Source: Rhodovulum sp. P5 (GTDB lineage Bacteria > Pseudomonadota > Alphaproteobacteria > Rhodobacterales > Rhodobacteraceae). From it: a DNA stretch of 64,000 bases. A program made the translations under genes and the position numbers. The stretch is from the NCBI RefSeq assembly GCF_002079305.1, contig NZ_CP015039.1, positions 1,571,501 through 1,635,500 on the forward strand, given 5' to 3'. The notes below the pieces were generated by a model, which saw only the letters and a list, made by a program, of their open reading frames with translations, did not search any database and had not been told where the DNA came from. Positions 8,782-17,820 of this stretch are shown here, in pieces (the first letter of the stretch is position 1; each line of letters opens with the position of its first letter).

Positions 8782-10242
8782 ATGACCCGTATTCCAACGG
8801 GGCGGATCGGTGTGGCCTGTGTGGCGGCGACGGTCGTTGCCTCTCCCGGTGCCGCGCAGATGGCGCTTCCCACGGATGTCCAGCCGACCTGCACGGTGGC
8901 GGGCGATACCTTCGCGGGATGGTTCGAAAGCGGCAGCCCTACACCCGACGGGGCCGTCTATGCCGCCGACAGCAACGCGTTTCCCACCGACAACACGGTG
9001 TGCGACTTTTACACTTGGGGCGCACAGATGTTCCTGTGGCTGACCTCGCCCGAAGGCGACGGCCGGGTTCTGGACGGCCCGGCCCTTTTCAACGTGTTGC
9101 CGGCTGACGCCAGCGGCAAGCGCTATCTGCAAGAGAACGACACCGGCGCGCCCATGGCCTTCGCGCTGCGGACCGAGAAATTCGACGAAATCGGTGAGGT
9201 CGGGCAGGCCGGGGGTGGCGGGACGCTGGTGTCCCAGGCCGGTGGACTGGTCTATTACGGCGTTCATGTGAACGACGGCTACGGCTACTTCCTGACCGGC
9301 CAGAAGGGCGGAGAGCTTGACCAGACCATGTTCCCGCGTGACGCGCAGGATCTGGGAGAACTTGAGCGCTATGTCAGCAACACCTTCCCGGGCACCAAAC
9401 TCGACGCACCGCGAACCCTGGCGATGGAGTTCAAGACCTCCTGGGTCGAGGCCACCACCGTGCCGGACGCCAGCCAGTTCATCACGATCGAGGCGACGAT
9501 CCCGACCTTCACGCCGAATGCCGACAACACGATCTGGACGCCGGGCGGGTCGAAAACAACGACGCTGGCACTGGTGGGGATGCATATCGTCGGCACCGTG
9601 CAGAACCATCCCGAATTCGTCTGGGTCACCTACGAACACATCCTCAACGCCCCTGACGGCCCCTACTACTACACCAACGGGGCCGGCGATGTGGTCCAAC
9701 AGCCCTATTCCTCGGAGGGCACGTTCCTGTTCATCGAAACGGGGGCCGCGGTGCCCGCGAACACGGAATGCGCGAAAGAGACCAAGGGAAACATCGTCGC
9801 CAACACCAAGAACGGAACGCCGGTCTGTGCTGGCGGGATCGTCGCCTCCGACACCTACCGGAAATATCCGTGGGGCAGCCAGCAGGGCGACACCGCGACG
9901 GCCGCGGTCACCAACAACACGTTGCTGCTGGCGCTCAACGCCTCGGTCCGCTCACAACTCAGCGCGGGCGATCTCCGGGCGAATTACGTGCAGACCGGCG
10001 GCATCTGGACCAGTGCCCCAACCGAAACGGCCGACGCCCCGATCCCCGAGGCCAAGGACTATTCCGATAGCGACCTGCGCGGATCCCTGTTCGCCTTCAA
10101 CGCCACGATGGAAACCTATACGCAGGGCACCAGTTGCTTCACCTGCCACCAGCAGTCGGCCAGCGCGCCCGACAGCTTCCAGCCCTTCCAGTTGAGCCAC
10201 ATCTACGCACAGATCGTGCCCCTGACGCCACCGGGCGACTGA
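8782..10242 (+). CDS. Secreted protein with one C-terminal CxxCH haem-binding motif
   Basis: A 486-aa protein with a Sec-type signal peptide (TGRIGVACVAATVVASPGAAQ) and therefore probably periplasmic. The ATG at 8782 is preferred over a GTG at 8776 because GGGGAG lies 7 nt before it. Most of the chain resembles no domain I can name. It is rich in Thr, Gly, Asp and aromatic residues and looks like a beta-rich exported protein. Near the C-terminus, SCFTCHQQ is a single c-type haem attachment motif, but the region after it is short for a full cytochrome c fold. Other cysteine pairs (CTVAG, NTVCDF, ECAKET, PVCAGG) could form disulphides. It is followed 81 bp later by an alpha/beta hydrolase gene on the same strand. 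Function unknown. Confidence 0.75.
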   Translation: MTRIPTGRIGVACVAATVVASPGAAQMALPTDVQPTCTVAGDTFAGWFESGSPTPDGAVYAADSNAFPTDNTVCDFYTWGAQMFLWLTSPEGDGRVLDGPALFNVLPADASGKRYLQENDTGAPMAFALRTEKFDEIGEVGQAGGGGTLVSQAGGLVYYGVHVNDGYGYFLTGQKGGELDQTMFPRDAQDLGELERYVSNTFPGTKLDAPRTLAMEFKTSWVEATTVPDASQFITIEATIPTFTPNADNTIWTPGGSKTTTLALVGMHIVGTVQNHPEFVWVTYEHILNAPDGPYYYTNGAGDVVQQPYSSEGTFLFIETGAAVPANTECAKETKGNIVANTKNGTPVCAGGIVASDTYRKYPWGSQQGDTATAAVTNNTLLLALNASVRSQLSAGDLRANYVQTGGIWTSAPTETADAPIPEAKDYSDSDLRGSLFAFNATMETYTQGTSCFTCHQQSASAPDSFQPFQLSHIYAQIVPLTPPGD

Positions 10243-10323
10243 CCCCGGCGGCCCGTCCGCGACCCGAGGATTGGCCCGCACCCGGGCCACGCCATCCCCC
10301 CGACCCGACCGGAGGCACGCCCG

Positions 10324-11424
10324 ATGTCCATGCTCCTGACCGTTCTGCGGACGACCCTTGTCTATCTTGGCCAGACGGCGCTGTGCCGATTGCTGGGCGG
10401 GCTGGGGCCCAAACCCCCGGCGAAACCCGATTACAGCGGCGTCTATACCTCCCCCGAATTTCAGGTCGACCGGTACGGGAACTGTCAGGCCGGAAGTTAT
10501 ATCGAGGTCTACCGGCCCCAGACGCCGTACCTTGGCGACAACGGGCGCCCAAAGGCAGTGATCTTCCTGCACGGTTTCGTGCTTGGCGCCTCGCAAATCT
10601 ACCGGGCGCATCTGGAGCATCTGGTGCGGCAGGGCTACACGGTGTTCTTTCCCAATTTCCAGACCGGGTTCTGCAGCTTTCCCGACAGCGGCCTGATGAC
10701 CGTCGCCGATCTGGTGGACGAGGTGTTCGGCGACGGGCTGAAACCGTCGCAAGAGAAATGGCTGAGAAATGCGCTGGCCAGCGTGTCGGACGCCTATGCC
10801 AAATCAGGTTTCGGCGCGGGCGTGGCGGTGGATACCTATGTCTACGGCCATTCGCTGGGCGGGCTTTTCGCGTTGAGCTGGCCCTATTACGTGAAACAGG
10901 ACGGGTACCCGGAGAACCTGCTGCCCGTGCAGGTGCTGACCGCAGACCCGATCCCCAGCAGCACGGCCGCCTCGGCCCCGGGCCAGCTTGGCGCGGCCTT
11001 CGACAGCCTCGCCGACGACATGGATTTGCGTCTCACCGGGACGGCGCTGACCATGCCGGTGGCCATCCTTCACGGCAATGACGACTGGATCGTGCCCAAG
11101 GCCGAGTGGGACACGCCGTTCGGTTTCATCGCGACGGGGCAAAAGCGGATGTACCTGTCCTATACCGACACCCACGGCTGCGCCGGTCTGTTTGCCAATC
11201 ACGAACAGGCCACCACCGATACCAGCTTTTTCCGCCCCGTGCTCGCGACCGTTCTTCTGGATGGTGTCGGGACAGAGGACACCCTAGACTGGCGCTATCT
11301 GTGGTTCGCGCTCGACCAAGTGATCCGCGACGGCGCGCGGGCCGATCAACTGGACTTCGACATGGGCGCATGGTCAGACGGCCACCCGGTGCGCCCTGTC
11401 AGCATTTACCTGTCGGGGGAGTGA
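10324..11424 (+). CDS. Alpha/beta-fold hydrolase
   Basis: A 366-aa protein with the alpha/beta hydrolase layout: oxyanion segment FLHGFVLG near residue 81, nucleophile elbow GHSLGG near residue 176, acid in a segment such as LHGNDDWIV, and a late His (DTHGCAG). The first 25 residues are hydrophobic (LTVLRTTLVYLGQTALCRLL) and may anchor it to the membrane or serve as an uncleaved signal. Lipase, esterase or dienelactone-hydrolase-like activity is possible; the substrate is unknown. It follows the CxxCH protein gene on the same strand, and they are probably co-transcribed. It converges with the phosphodiesterase gene 28 bp downstream. Confidence 0.8.
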   Translation: MSMLLTVLRTTLVYLGQTALCRLLGGLGPKPPAKPDYSGVYTSPEFQVDRYGNCQAGSYIEVYRPQTPYLGDNGRPKAVIFLHGFVLGASQIYRAHLEHLVRQGYTVFFPNFQTGFCSFPDSGLMTVADLVDEVFGDGLKPSQEKWLRNALASVSDAYAKSGFGAGVAVDTYVYGHSLGGLFALSWPYYVKQDGYPENLLPVQVLTADPIPSSTAASAPGQLGAAFDSLADDMDLRLTGTALTMPVAILHGNDDWIVPKAEWDTPFGFIATGQKRMYLSYTDTHGCAGLFANHEQATTDTSFFRPVLATVLLDGVGTEDTLDWRYLWFALDQVIRDGARADQLDFDMGAWSDGHPVRPVSIYLSGE

Positions 11425-11452
11425 GGCGGACCGGAGGGCGCGGCAGGGGCCG

Positions 11453-12277
11453 CTACCGAACCATCGTCTGCTTGTCCCAGTCCGCATAGTCTGGCGTATT
11501 CTCGACCCGGATTTCACCGGAATATCCGAACTCGACCATGTGAACCATGGTCGTCGTCGGGGTTGCGAAGATCACCGAATAGGATTCAGGCAGATCGGAC
11601 CCGGACAGCATCCGCGTGGCACTGAAGTCGGGCCAGCCCTGATGGTTGGTGCCCCGCGGGGCCGAGAACGGAATGCCATGCAGCGACCCCGACAGCGGCA
11701 GGTGGCAGTGACCGTGGAAGATGTGGCGAACCTTGTCGGCAAAGGGCTCGACCGTCGCGGCAAACCGCGCGGCGTCCAGCAACATGATTTCATCCATCGG
11801 CGGCACCCCAAGGGCGACGGGATTGTGATGCAGGAACAGCCAGACCGGGCCGGGCAAGGATTGAAGCTGCCGGTAAAGCCAGCCGGCACGCCCCTCGCAG
11901 AAATGCCCCGCATGGGTTTCGGGCCCCCACGTGTCCAGCACGATGGCATGACCCAGGGACAGCGGCACCACCTTTTGCACGAAACCGCCCTCGCCTTCCA
12001 GTTCGGGGAAGACAGAGACGAAGGTCGCGCGGTCGTCATGGTTGCCGATGCACAGATGCACCGGCAGGGGAAGACTCGCGATCGTCTCGCGCAGTCGGGC
12101 GTAATCCGCGGCTTCGCCCCAATCGGACAGATCCCCGGTGATGAACAGGGCCTCGGCATCGGCATGCCGGTCCAGCGCATGGGCCAGGGCCCGCTCGAAA
12201 TTCGCGTTCGGGTCACGTCCCGCAATGGTGTCGCCGGGCGTTGTCAGGTGGATATCGGTCAGTTGCAGGAGTTTCAT
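11453..12277 (-). CDS. Calcineurin-like metallophosphoesterase (GpdQ/CpdA group)
   Basis: A 274-aa class III phosphodiesterase. All metal-site motifs are present: TDIHL (DxH), GDLSDWG, GNHDD, the FLHHNP histidine and GHCH. This matches the cyclic-nucleotide/glycerophosphodiester phosphodiesterase group. It is the last gene of the leftward operon with a Ugp-like ABC importer (68 bp after the binding-protein gene). The natural reading is cytoplasmic cleavage of an imported phosphodiester such as a glycerophosphodiester, yielding glycerol-3-phosphate for carbon or phosphorus. The phosphodiesterase family is firm; substrate is inferred from context. Confidence 0.87.
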   Translation of the reverse strand: MKLLQLTDIHLTTPGDTIAGRDPNANFERALAHALDRHADAEALFITGDLSDWGEAADYARLRETIASLPLPVHLCIGNHDDRATFVSVFPELEGEGGFVQKVVPLSLGHAIVLDTWGPETHAGHFCEGRAGWLYRQLQSLPGPVWLFLHHNPVALGVPPMDEIMLLDAARFAATVEPFADKVRHIFHGHCHLPLSGSLHGIPFSAPRGTNHQGWPDFSATRMLSGSDLPESYSVIFATPTTTMVHMVEFGYSGEIRVENTPDYADWDKQTMVR

Positions 12278-12344
12278 GGGGACGCGTCCTTTGGATACGA
12301 TACGGCCCCCGGAAACCTGCCGGGGGCCGCGTTGAGACGAGAGA

Positions 12345-13604
12345 TCAGGATCCGGAGGGCAGAAGGTCCTGCACCTCTTCGGTCAATTGCTCCTGCAGCT
12401 CTTCCATGTCGTCATACTCGCCGGTGACGATACCTTCGATGCCGTCATAGATCACCTGCGTGATGGCCAGCCCGTTGTCGCCCGGATAGGCCTGCCATTC
12501 GCGCAGCAGCGGCAGTTGGCGCACCGCCGTGGCCTTGGCCGGGTTCTCGGCATAGAAATCCGCAAGGATGATCTCGTTCGCGGCCTTGTTGGGCGGCATG
12601 TAGCCGGTGGTGCGGGCCACTTCTGCCGCGCCGTCACCCGAGGTGATGAATTTCAGCCATTTCCACGCGGCGTCCAGAACGGCCGGGTCGTCCGACTGGC
12701 TGACCAGCAGCGCGGCGTTGCCGCCCGCGGGCAGACCGGCGGGGCCTGCGGGCGTGATGCCGGGGAATTCGTTGGTGACAAGGGTGAAATCGCCCATCGC
12801 GCGTTCCACCGCGCCAACCGCCGAGGTCGACCAGAACATCATGCCCACATCGCCCGCCGAGAACGAGGCCAGCGCCGATTTCCATTCGAGGTTCTGCATC
12901 TCGCACCCGCGGAAGAGCGACTTCATGGTGGCAAGCGAGGTCAGACCCTCGGGGCTGTCCAGCGTGAAGTCGTTGCCTTCCATCAGCGGCTTGTCCTGGC
13001 TCCACATCAGCGCCTGCAGGAACCAGTTGCCGGTGATGTTCCAGCCCCAGAACATCGGGTTGTCGACACCGGCCTCGCGCAGCTTGCCGCACATCGCGAT
13101 GACCTCGTCCCATGTCGTGGGCAGGTCTTCGGCGGTGATCCCGGCCTTCGCCATCACCTCCATGTTGTAATAGCCAACCGGCAGCGAGACCGAGAAGGGC
13201 AGCCCGTGTACCGCCCCGTTGAAGGTACCCAGATCCAGCATCGCCTGATGATAGCCGTCCTTCGCGAAATCGGCTTCCTTTGCGATGAAGGGTTCCAGCG
13301 ACCGGGCGATGCCCTTTTCCACAAGGATCTGCTGGCGGTTCAGGCCCTGCATCGTGACGTCTGGCAATTCACCGGCAACGGATTCCCGCAGGATGGTGTT
13401 GGAGGCGTCCTCATAGGTCTCATACGGCGCGCGCATCTTGACCTCGATGTTGGGATACTGCGCGTTGAACATCGGCAGGATCTTTTCATAGGTCACGTCG
13501 AAAAGGTGGCTGTAGGGATAGCCGAATTCGATGGTGACCTTGTCCTCGGCGAAGACGGGCGTCGCCACCGCGATCAGCGCCATTGCCGTCAGGGTCTTTT
13601 TCAT
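12345..13604 (-). CDS. ABC transporter substrate-binding protein (UgpB-like, family 1)
   Basis: A 419-aa extracellular solute-binding protein with signal peptide MKKTLTAMALIAVATPVFA and mature start near EDK. The fold is that of family 1 binding proteins (MalE/UgpB), shown by FNAQYPNIEVKMRAPYETYEDASNTIL, GLPFSVSLPVGYYNMEVMAKAG and GDVGMMFWSTSAVG. It delivers the solute to the two permeases encoded upstream. It is separated from the upstream permease gene by 114 bp containing a strong hairpin, which may set its expression apart. Glycerol-3-phosphate or a glycerophosphodiester is the favoured ligand, but oligosaccharides cannot be excluded. Confidence 0.88.
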   Translation of the reverse strand: MKKTLTAMALIAVATPVFAEDKVTIEFGYPYSHLFDVTYEKILPMFNAQYPNIEVKMRAPYETYEDASNTILRESVAGELPDVTMQGLNRQQILVEKGIARSLEPFIAKEADFAKDGYHQAMLDLGTFNGAVHGLPFSVSLPVGYYNMEVMAKAGITAEDLPTTWDEVIAMCGKLREAGVDNPMFWGWNITGNWFLQALMWSQDKPLMEGNDFTLDSPEGLTSLATMKSLFRGCEMQNLEWKSALASFSAGDVGMMFWSTSAVGAVERAMGDFTLVTNEFPGITPAGPAGLPAGGNAALLVSQSDDPAVLDAAWKWLKFITSGDGAAEVARTTGYMPPNKAANEIILADFYAENPAKATAVRQLPLLREWQAYPGDNGLAITQVIYDGIEGIVTGEYDDMEELQEQLTEEVQDLLPSGS

Positions 13605-13687
13605 GATTTCGTTCCTCCGGTTGCCTTGGCCGGGATGCAGTCGCCAAACGTGACCCGGCCGGTTCGCCCCTTGGGGCTTTGGTGATC

Positions 13688-13710
13688 CGGGGGGCGGTCG
13701 CCGCCCCCCG
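13688..13710 (-). promoter_or_regulatory. Strong intercistronic hairpin between permease and binding-protein genes
   Basis: CGGGGGGCGG (13688-13697), loop TCG, CCGCCCCCCG (13701-13710): a perfect 10-bp stem in the 114-bp gap of the ABC operon. It lies 9 bp past the permease stop. Such hairpins often mark mRNA processing or stabilisation points that raise binding-protein levels over permease levels. There is no T-run. Confidence 0.5.
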
Positions 13711-13718
13711 ACATGCGT

Positions 13719-14645
13719 TCATTTCATGCCGCTGAGCGTGATCCCCTCGATGAAGCGGCGCTGCGCCAGCAGAAAGGCCACGATCAGAGGCGACACAATC
13801 ACCACCGCGCTGGCCATCATCGGGCCGTAGTTGTCGCCGTCGGCATCGCCTTTGAATTCGCGCAGCCCCAGGGGGGGCGTGAAAAGATCGCGATTGCCGG
13901 TGATCACGATGCGCGGCCAGAAATAGTCGTTCCAATGCGCCACGACCGAGAAGATGGCAAAGGCCATCAGCGCCGGGATCGCGGTGGGCAGCATGACGTT
14001 CCAGACGATGGAAAACTCGCTCATCCCGTCCATGCGCGCGGCGTCGATCAGGTCATCGGGCACGGTCATGAAGAACTGCCGCATCAGGAAGATGCCGAAG
14101 ACCGAGATCGTCCAGGGAATGATCAGCGCGGCATAGCTGTTGGTCAGCCCGACCTTGGCCAGCATGATGTAAAGCGGCAACGCGATGGCATGAACGGGGA
14201 TCAAGAGGCAAAACAGCACCAGCCCGAACACCGCCTCGCGCCCCCAAAAGCGCAGCTTGGCCAGCGCATAGGCGCAAGGAAGCGCCACCAGAACCTGAAT
14301 GACGAAGATCGACCCGGTGACGATCACCCCGTTCAGCAGATAGCGCAGAAGCGGCGCCTTCTGAAAGGCGGTGGTGTAGTTGTAGATCACCGGCGTGACC
14401 ATGCAGGCCTCGACCGGATTGCCGAGCTTGACGCAATAGTCATCGCGAAACGGCAACTGCGCCCCGAAGAACCCGCCGGTGTTCTGCATGATCTCCGCCG
14501 GCGATTTGAACGAATAGCTGAGCATCACGTAGAAGGGCAGCAGCACGATCAGCGCGCCGAGGATCAGCACCGCATGCTTGGCGGTCTCGGCTGTTGAGAA
14601 ACGAAAGGCGGGCGCCCCCGCGCCCTGGGCGGTGGCGTCGCTCAT
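13719..14645 (-). CDS. ABC transporter inner-membrane permease (UgpE/MalG-like)
   Basis: A 308-aa permease with six hydrophobic helices and the EAA loop DAARMDGMSEFSIVWNVMLP near residue 205, which contacts the ATPase. The start ATG overlaps the stop of the upstream permease gene by 3 nt (ATGA), so the permeases are coupled. A periplasmic loop with two cysteines (DDYCVKLGNPVEACMV) lies after the first helix. It forms the channel with the other permease. The MalG/UgpE assignment rests on the neighbourhood. Confidence 0.88.
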   Translation of the reverse strand: MSDATAQGAGAPAFRFSTAETAKHAVLILGALIVLLPFYVMLSYSFKSPAEIMQNTGGFFGAQLPFRDDYCVKLGNPVEACMVTPVIYNYTTAFQKAPLLRYLLNGVIVTGSIFVIQVLVALPCAYALAKLRFWGREAVFGLVLFCLLIPVHAIALPLYIMLAKVGLTNSYAALIIPWTISVFGIFLMRQFFMTVPDDLIDAARMDGMSEFSIVWNVMLPTAIPALMAFAIFSVVAHWNDYFWPRIVITGNRDLFTPPLGLREFKGDADGDNYGPMMASAVVIVSPLIVAFLLAQRRFIEGITLSGMK

Positions 14646-15562
14646 CCGTAATGGGTCCTTCTTTCGATCAGCGTCCGCTGGATCAGCGTCAGCACCATGA
14701 CGAAGCCAAGGAACACCACCGTGATCGCGGCACCGATGCCCATCAGGTTCTGCTGGATCGCCTTTTCGTAGATGGCGAACATCATCACATAGACGCTCTT
14801 CGACGGGCCGCCGCCATGGGGATAGAACGCCTCCACCATGTCAAAGACCTGAAACGACCGGATCAGGCTGATGGTGACGACGAAGACGGTGGTGGGCCCC
14901 AGCATCGGCCATGTCACCAGCCGGAAACGATCCCAGGCCGACCGGGCCCCGTCCATTTCCGCCGCGGCATAGAGATCCCGCGGGATCGAGGTGAGACCGG
15001 CGAGATACAGCACCATGTTGAAGCCGAAGGCCTGCCAGATGCCGATGAAACAGACCGTCCAGATCGCATAGTCGCGATTGTTCAGCCACAGCGGAAAGGT
15101 CCGCGCGCAGCCCTTGGCATACCAGCCCCAGTTTTCCAGAACCGTGCCGCAACCGCGTTCCAGCGTCGAATTGAAGATACCGATGGTGGGGTGCAGGGCG
15201 AATTCCCAGACGATGGCCATGGCGATCAGCGCGGCCATGACCGGCAGGAAGTAGATGGTCTTGTAAAGATCGCCGAAGCGTTTCAGCGAGTGGATGAGCA
15301 GCGCCGCACCCAGCCCCAGACCGACCGACAGCGGCACCACCACGCCGACATAGCGGAAGGTGGCGCCGAACATCTTTTCATAGGTCGAGCGGGTGAAGAT
15401 CTTCTCGTAATTCTCGACCCCGACGAAGGAGGCACCCGAATTGCCCAGCGAGTAGTCGGTGAAACTCAGCGCCGCGGCGATCCCGATGGGCACGATCAGG
15501 ATCAGAACCATCAGCACCAGCGCCGGGCCGATGAACCACAGATGCGCGCGGGACCGGGCCAT
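14642..15562 (-). CDS. ABC transporter inner-membrane permease (UgpA/MalF-like)
   Basis: A 306-aa permease starting MARSRAHLWFIGPALVLMVLILIVPIGIAAALSF. The ATG at 15562 shares a base with the TGA of the ATPase gene, which decides the start over longer open reading upstream. The EAA loop is AAEMDGARSAWDRFRLVTWPML near residue 205. The periplasmic segment RGCGTVLENWGWYAKGCART contains two cysteines that may pair. It is the partner of the UgpE-like permease. Confidence 0.88.
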   Translation of the reverse strand: MARSRAHLWFIGPALVLMVLILIVPIGIAAALSFTDYSLGNSGASFVGVENYEKIFTRSTYEKMFGATFRYVGVVVPLSVGLGLGAALLIHSLKRFGDLYKTIYFLPVMAALIAMAIVWEFALHPTIGIFNSTLERGCGTVLENWGWYAKGCARTFPLWLNNRDYAIWTVCFIGIWQAFGFNMVLYLAGLTSIPRDLYAAAEMDGARSAWDRFRLVTWPMLGPTTVFVVTISLIRSFQVFDMVEAFYPHGGGPSKSVYVMMFAIYEKAIQQNLMGIGAAITVVFLGFVMVLTLIQRTLIERRTHYG

Positions 15563-16698
15563 CAGGCCACTTCCCGTGCCGGGGCGACGCTGCGATCCAG
15601 ACGCCGGCCCTCTGCCCCGAAGCAATGCAGCTGTGCAGGGTCAACGGAAATCCGCACCGGCTGACCAAGGTCGGACTGCTGCGCCCGGTCGGGCGTGGTT
15701 CGCAGGATGACGGGTGTATCGCACCCCTCCACCCCCAGATGCAGGAACAGGTCGGGGCCGAGGTTTTCGCGATGGGTCACCGTGCCGCCAAACGCCCCCC
15801 GCGGGTCGAGCCGCAGATGTTCGGGGCGCAGGCCCAGCATCACCGGCCCGGGCGCGGCGCGGGGCACCGTGCCAACCGTCTTGCCCAGCATCCCCAGACG
15901 CCCGTCCCGCCCGATCTCTCCGGGGATCACGTTGATCGCGGGCGAACCGATGAACCGGGCCACCTCCAGTGTGTCGGGCCGGGCGTAGATATCGGCCGGT
16001 TTTCCGAATTGCAGGATGCGACCGCCCATCATGACCGCCATGCGGTTGGACAGCGTCAGCGCCTCTGCCTGATCATGGGTGACATAGACAAAGGTGGTGG
16101 CAAGTCGCCGGTGCAGCTCGCTCAACTCCGCCCGCATGTGGACCCTGAGCGCGGCGTCGAGGTTCGACAGGGGTTCATCCATCAGAAAGGCGACGGGATT
16201 GCGGACCATGGCGCGGCCCAAGGCCGCCCGCTGCCGCTGCCCGCCCGACAACTGCCCCGGCTTGCGATCCAAGAGCGCCTCGATCTTCAGGATTTCGGCC
16301 GTCTGCTGCACCTGCCCCATCAGCGCGCGATAGGCGTCGCGGTGCATCGCAGGCCCGATCAACGGCAGGCGCGCCGCGCGGGACAGATCCCGCAGCTTCA
16401 GCGGCGTCATCATGTTCTCGCGCACCGTCAGATGCGGGTAAAGCGCGTAGGACTGGAACACCATGGCAAGGTTCCGATCCGCGGGCCGCATGGCCGTGAC
16501 GTCCCGCCCGGCGATCTCGACCCGGCCCCCATCGGGTGTCTCCAACCCCGCAAGGATGCGCAAGAGCGTGGACTTGCCGCAGCCCGACGGGCCGACCAGC
16601 GTCACGAACTCTCCCTTCTGGATCGAAAGATCGATACCCTTCAGGACGGCCGTCTCGCCGAACCGTTTCTCGATTCCATGCAGATCAATCGTGGCCAT
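15562..16698 (-). CDS. ABC transporter ATP-binding protein (UgpC/MalK-like)
   Basis: A 378-aa importer ATPase. It shows Walker A GPSGCGKST, Q-loop VFQSYALYPHLTV, signature LSGGQRQRAALGRAM, Walker B VAFLMDEPLSNLDA and the H-loop YVTHDQAEAL. The C-terminal third has the MalK/UgpC OB-type regulatory domain (LGLRPEHLRLD). The ATG at 16698 is chosen because GGGGTGG lies 7 nt upstream; an in-frame GTG lies 18 bp earlier. It is the first gene of the leftward operon and is divergent from the LysR regulator. Confidence 0.9.
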   Translation of the reverse strand: MATIDLHGIEKRFGETAVLKGIDLSIQKGEFVTLVGPSGCGKSTLLRILAGLETPDGGRVEIAGRDVTAMRPADRNLAMVFQSYALYPHLTVRENMMTPLKLRDLSRAARLPLIGPAMHRDAYRALMGQVQQTAEILKIEALLDRKPGQLSGGQRQRAALGRAMVRNPVAFLMDEPLSNLDAALRVHMRAELSELHRRLATTFVYVTHDQAEALTLSNRMAVMMGGRILQFGKPADIYARPDTLEVARFIGSPAINVIPGEIGRDGRLGMLGKTVGTVPRAAPGPVMLGLRPEHLRLDPRGAFGGTVTHRENLGPDLFLHLGVEGCDTPVILRTTPDRAQQSDLGQPVRISVDPAQLHCFGAEGRRLDRSVAPAREVA

Positions 16699-16760
16699 CG
16701 CATCCACCCCGTTCACGGGGCGCAGCGTATTCAGCGACGGTCTCGATTCTGTGACGTCAT

Positions 16761-16775
16761 ATTAGCGAGACTAAT
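16761..16775. promoter_or_regulatory. LysR-type operator in the divergent gap
   Basis: ATTAG-N5-CTAAT is a perfect 15-bp palindrome that fits the T-N11-A LysR consensus. It lies between the ABC operon (start 16698) and the LysR gene (start 16794), 18 bp before the latter. It probably controls both directions. Confidence 0.6.
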
Positions 16776-16793
16776 GGCGCCTATAGGCAGCGC

Positions 16794-17690
16794 ATGAGCA
16801 TGGCTTCGATGCGCGCGCATCTTGCGCAGATGACAACCTTTGCACAGATCGTGCGCCTTGGCAGCGTGACCGCCGCGGCCGAGAAGCTGGGCGTGACCCA
16901 ATCGGCCGTCTCGCAGACCATGCAGAAACTGGAAACCGCAGTCGGGGCAAAGCTCTACTTCCGCAGCCGCGACGGAATCCAACTGACGGCAACCGGGCAG
17001 CAGATCTTCGAACTGGCGGACCGGCAAGCGGATCTCGAACAACTAATCGCCGAGCGCATCGCGGGATTTGCCCGACTGGACGCAGGGCACCTGTCGGTCA
17101 TCGCCAATGCACCGCTCCCCGCGCTGCGCCTGATCGCAGGCTTCGGCCGGTCCTCGCCCGGGGTGGAGATCGACTTTGCCCTGTTCGACTGGACAACAGC
17201 CATCGACAAGCTGCGCAACCGGCAGGTCGACATCGCCGTGATAACGGATGCCCCGGCCCGCTCTGACTGGATGAAGTTCCCGGTCGCGACCTCGCACTAT
17301 GTTGCATACATGCAGCCGTCCCATCGCCTCGCCGGTCGCGATGTCGTCACGCTCTCCGATCTCTGCGAGAAGACCCTGCTGCTGCCCGAACGGGGGTCCT
17401 TGACGCAACGCGTGGTCAGCCGCGCGCTGGACACGGCCGGCCTCGCCCCGCGCCGGGTGATGAAGACGATGACCTTCCCCCTGATGAAAGAGGCGATCCT
17501 GCAGGGGATCGGCGTGGGCGTCTTTCTCAGCGACAGCACCGCGGAAACCGCCGACCTGTGCACCTGCAGGATTGCGGAGATTGCCCAACCTTTCGTCACC
17601 GATCTGGTCGTGCCCAAGGACAAGCTGGACCTGCACGCGGTCAAGAGCTTCGTGAATGTCCTGCGCTCCTCCGGCACAAGCGCCACCTGA
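16794..17690 (+). CDS. LysR-family transcriptional regulator
   Basis: A 298-aa LysR regulator. The winged helix-turn-helix is at about residues 10-65, with VTAAAEKLGVTQSAVSQTMQKLE as the recognition region. The periplasmic-binding-like effector domain begins near residue 95 (LSVIANAPLPALRLIAGF) and shows the usual DIAVITDAP segment. It is divergent from the Ugp-like ABC operon and is its likely regulator, acting through the ATTAG-N5-CTAAT site. The effector is unknown. Confidence 0.9.
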   Translation: MSMASMRAHLAQMTTFAQIVRLGSVTAAAEKLGVTQSAVSQTMQKLETAVGAKLYFRSRDGIQLTATGQQIFELADRQADLEQLIAERIAGFARLDAGHLSVIANAPLPALRLIAGFGRSSPGVEIDFALFDWTTAIDKLRNRQVDIAVITDAPARSDWMKFPVATSHYVAYMQPSHRLAGRDVVTLSDLCEKTLLLPERGSLTQRVVSRALDTAGLAPRRVMKTMTFPLMKEAILQGIGVGVFLSDSTAETADLCTCRIAEIAQPFVTDLVVPKDKLDLHAVKSFVNVLRSSGTSAT

Positions 17691-17820
17691 GGACCCGACC
17701 GAACCGCGCGCCGCGGATAGGCAAGGCCAATGGGCCGAAATGGTCGTCGGACGGGATCGTGAATGTAATACGCAGTGCCTAGGAAAAGGCGACGCTCGGA
17801 TTGGACCCGTAAGGAAAAAG

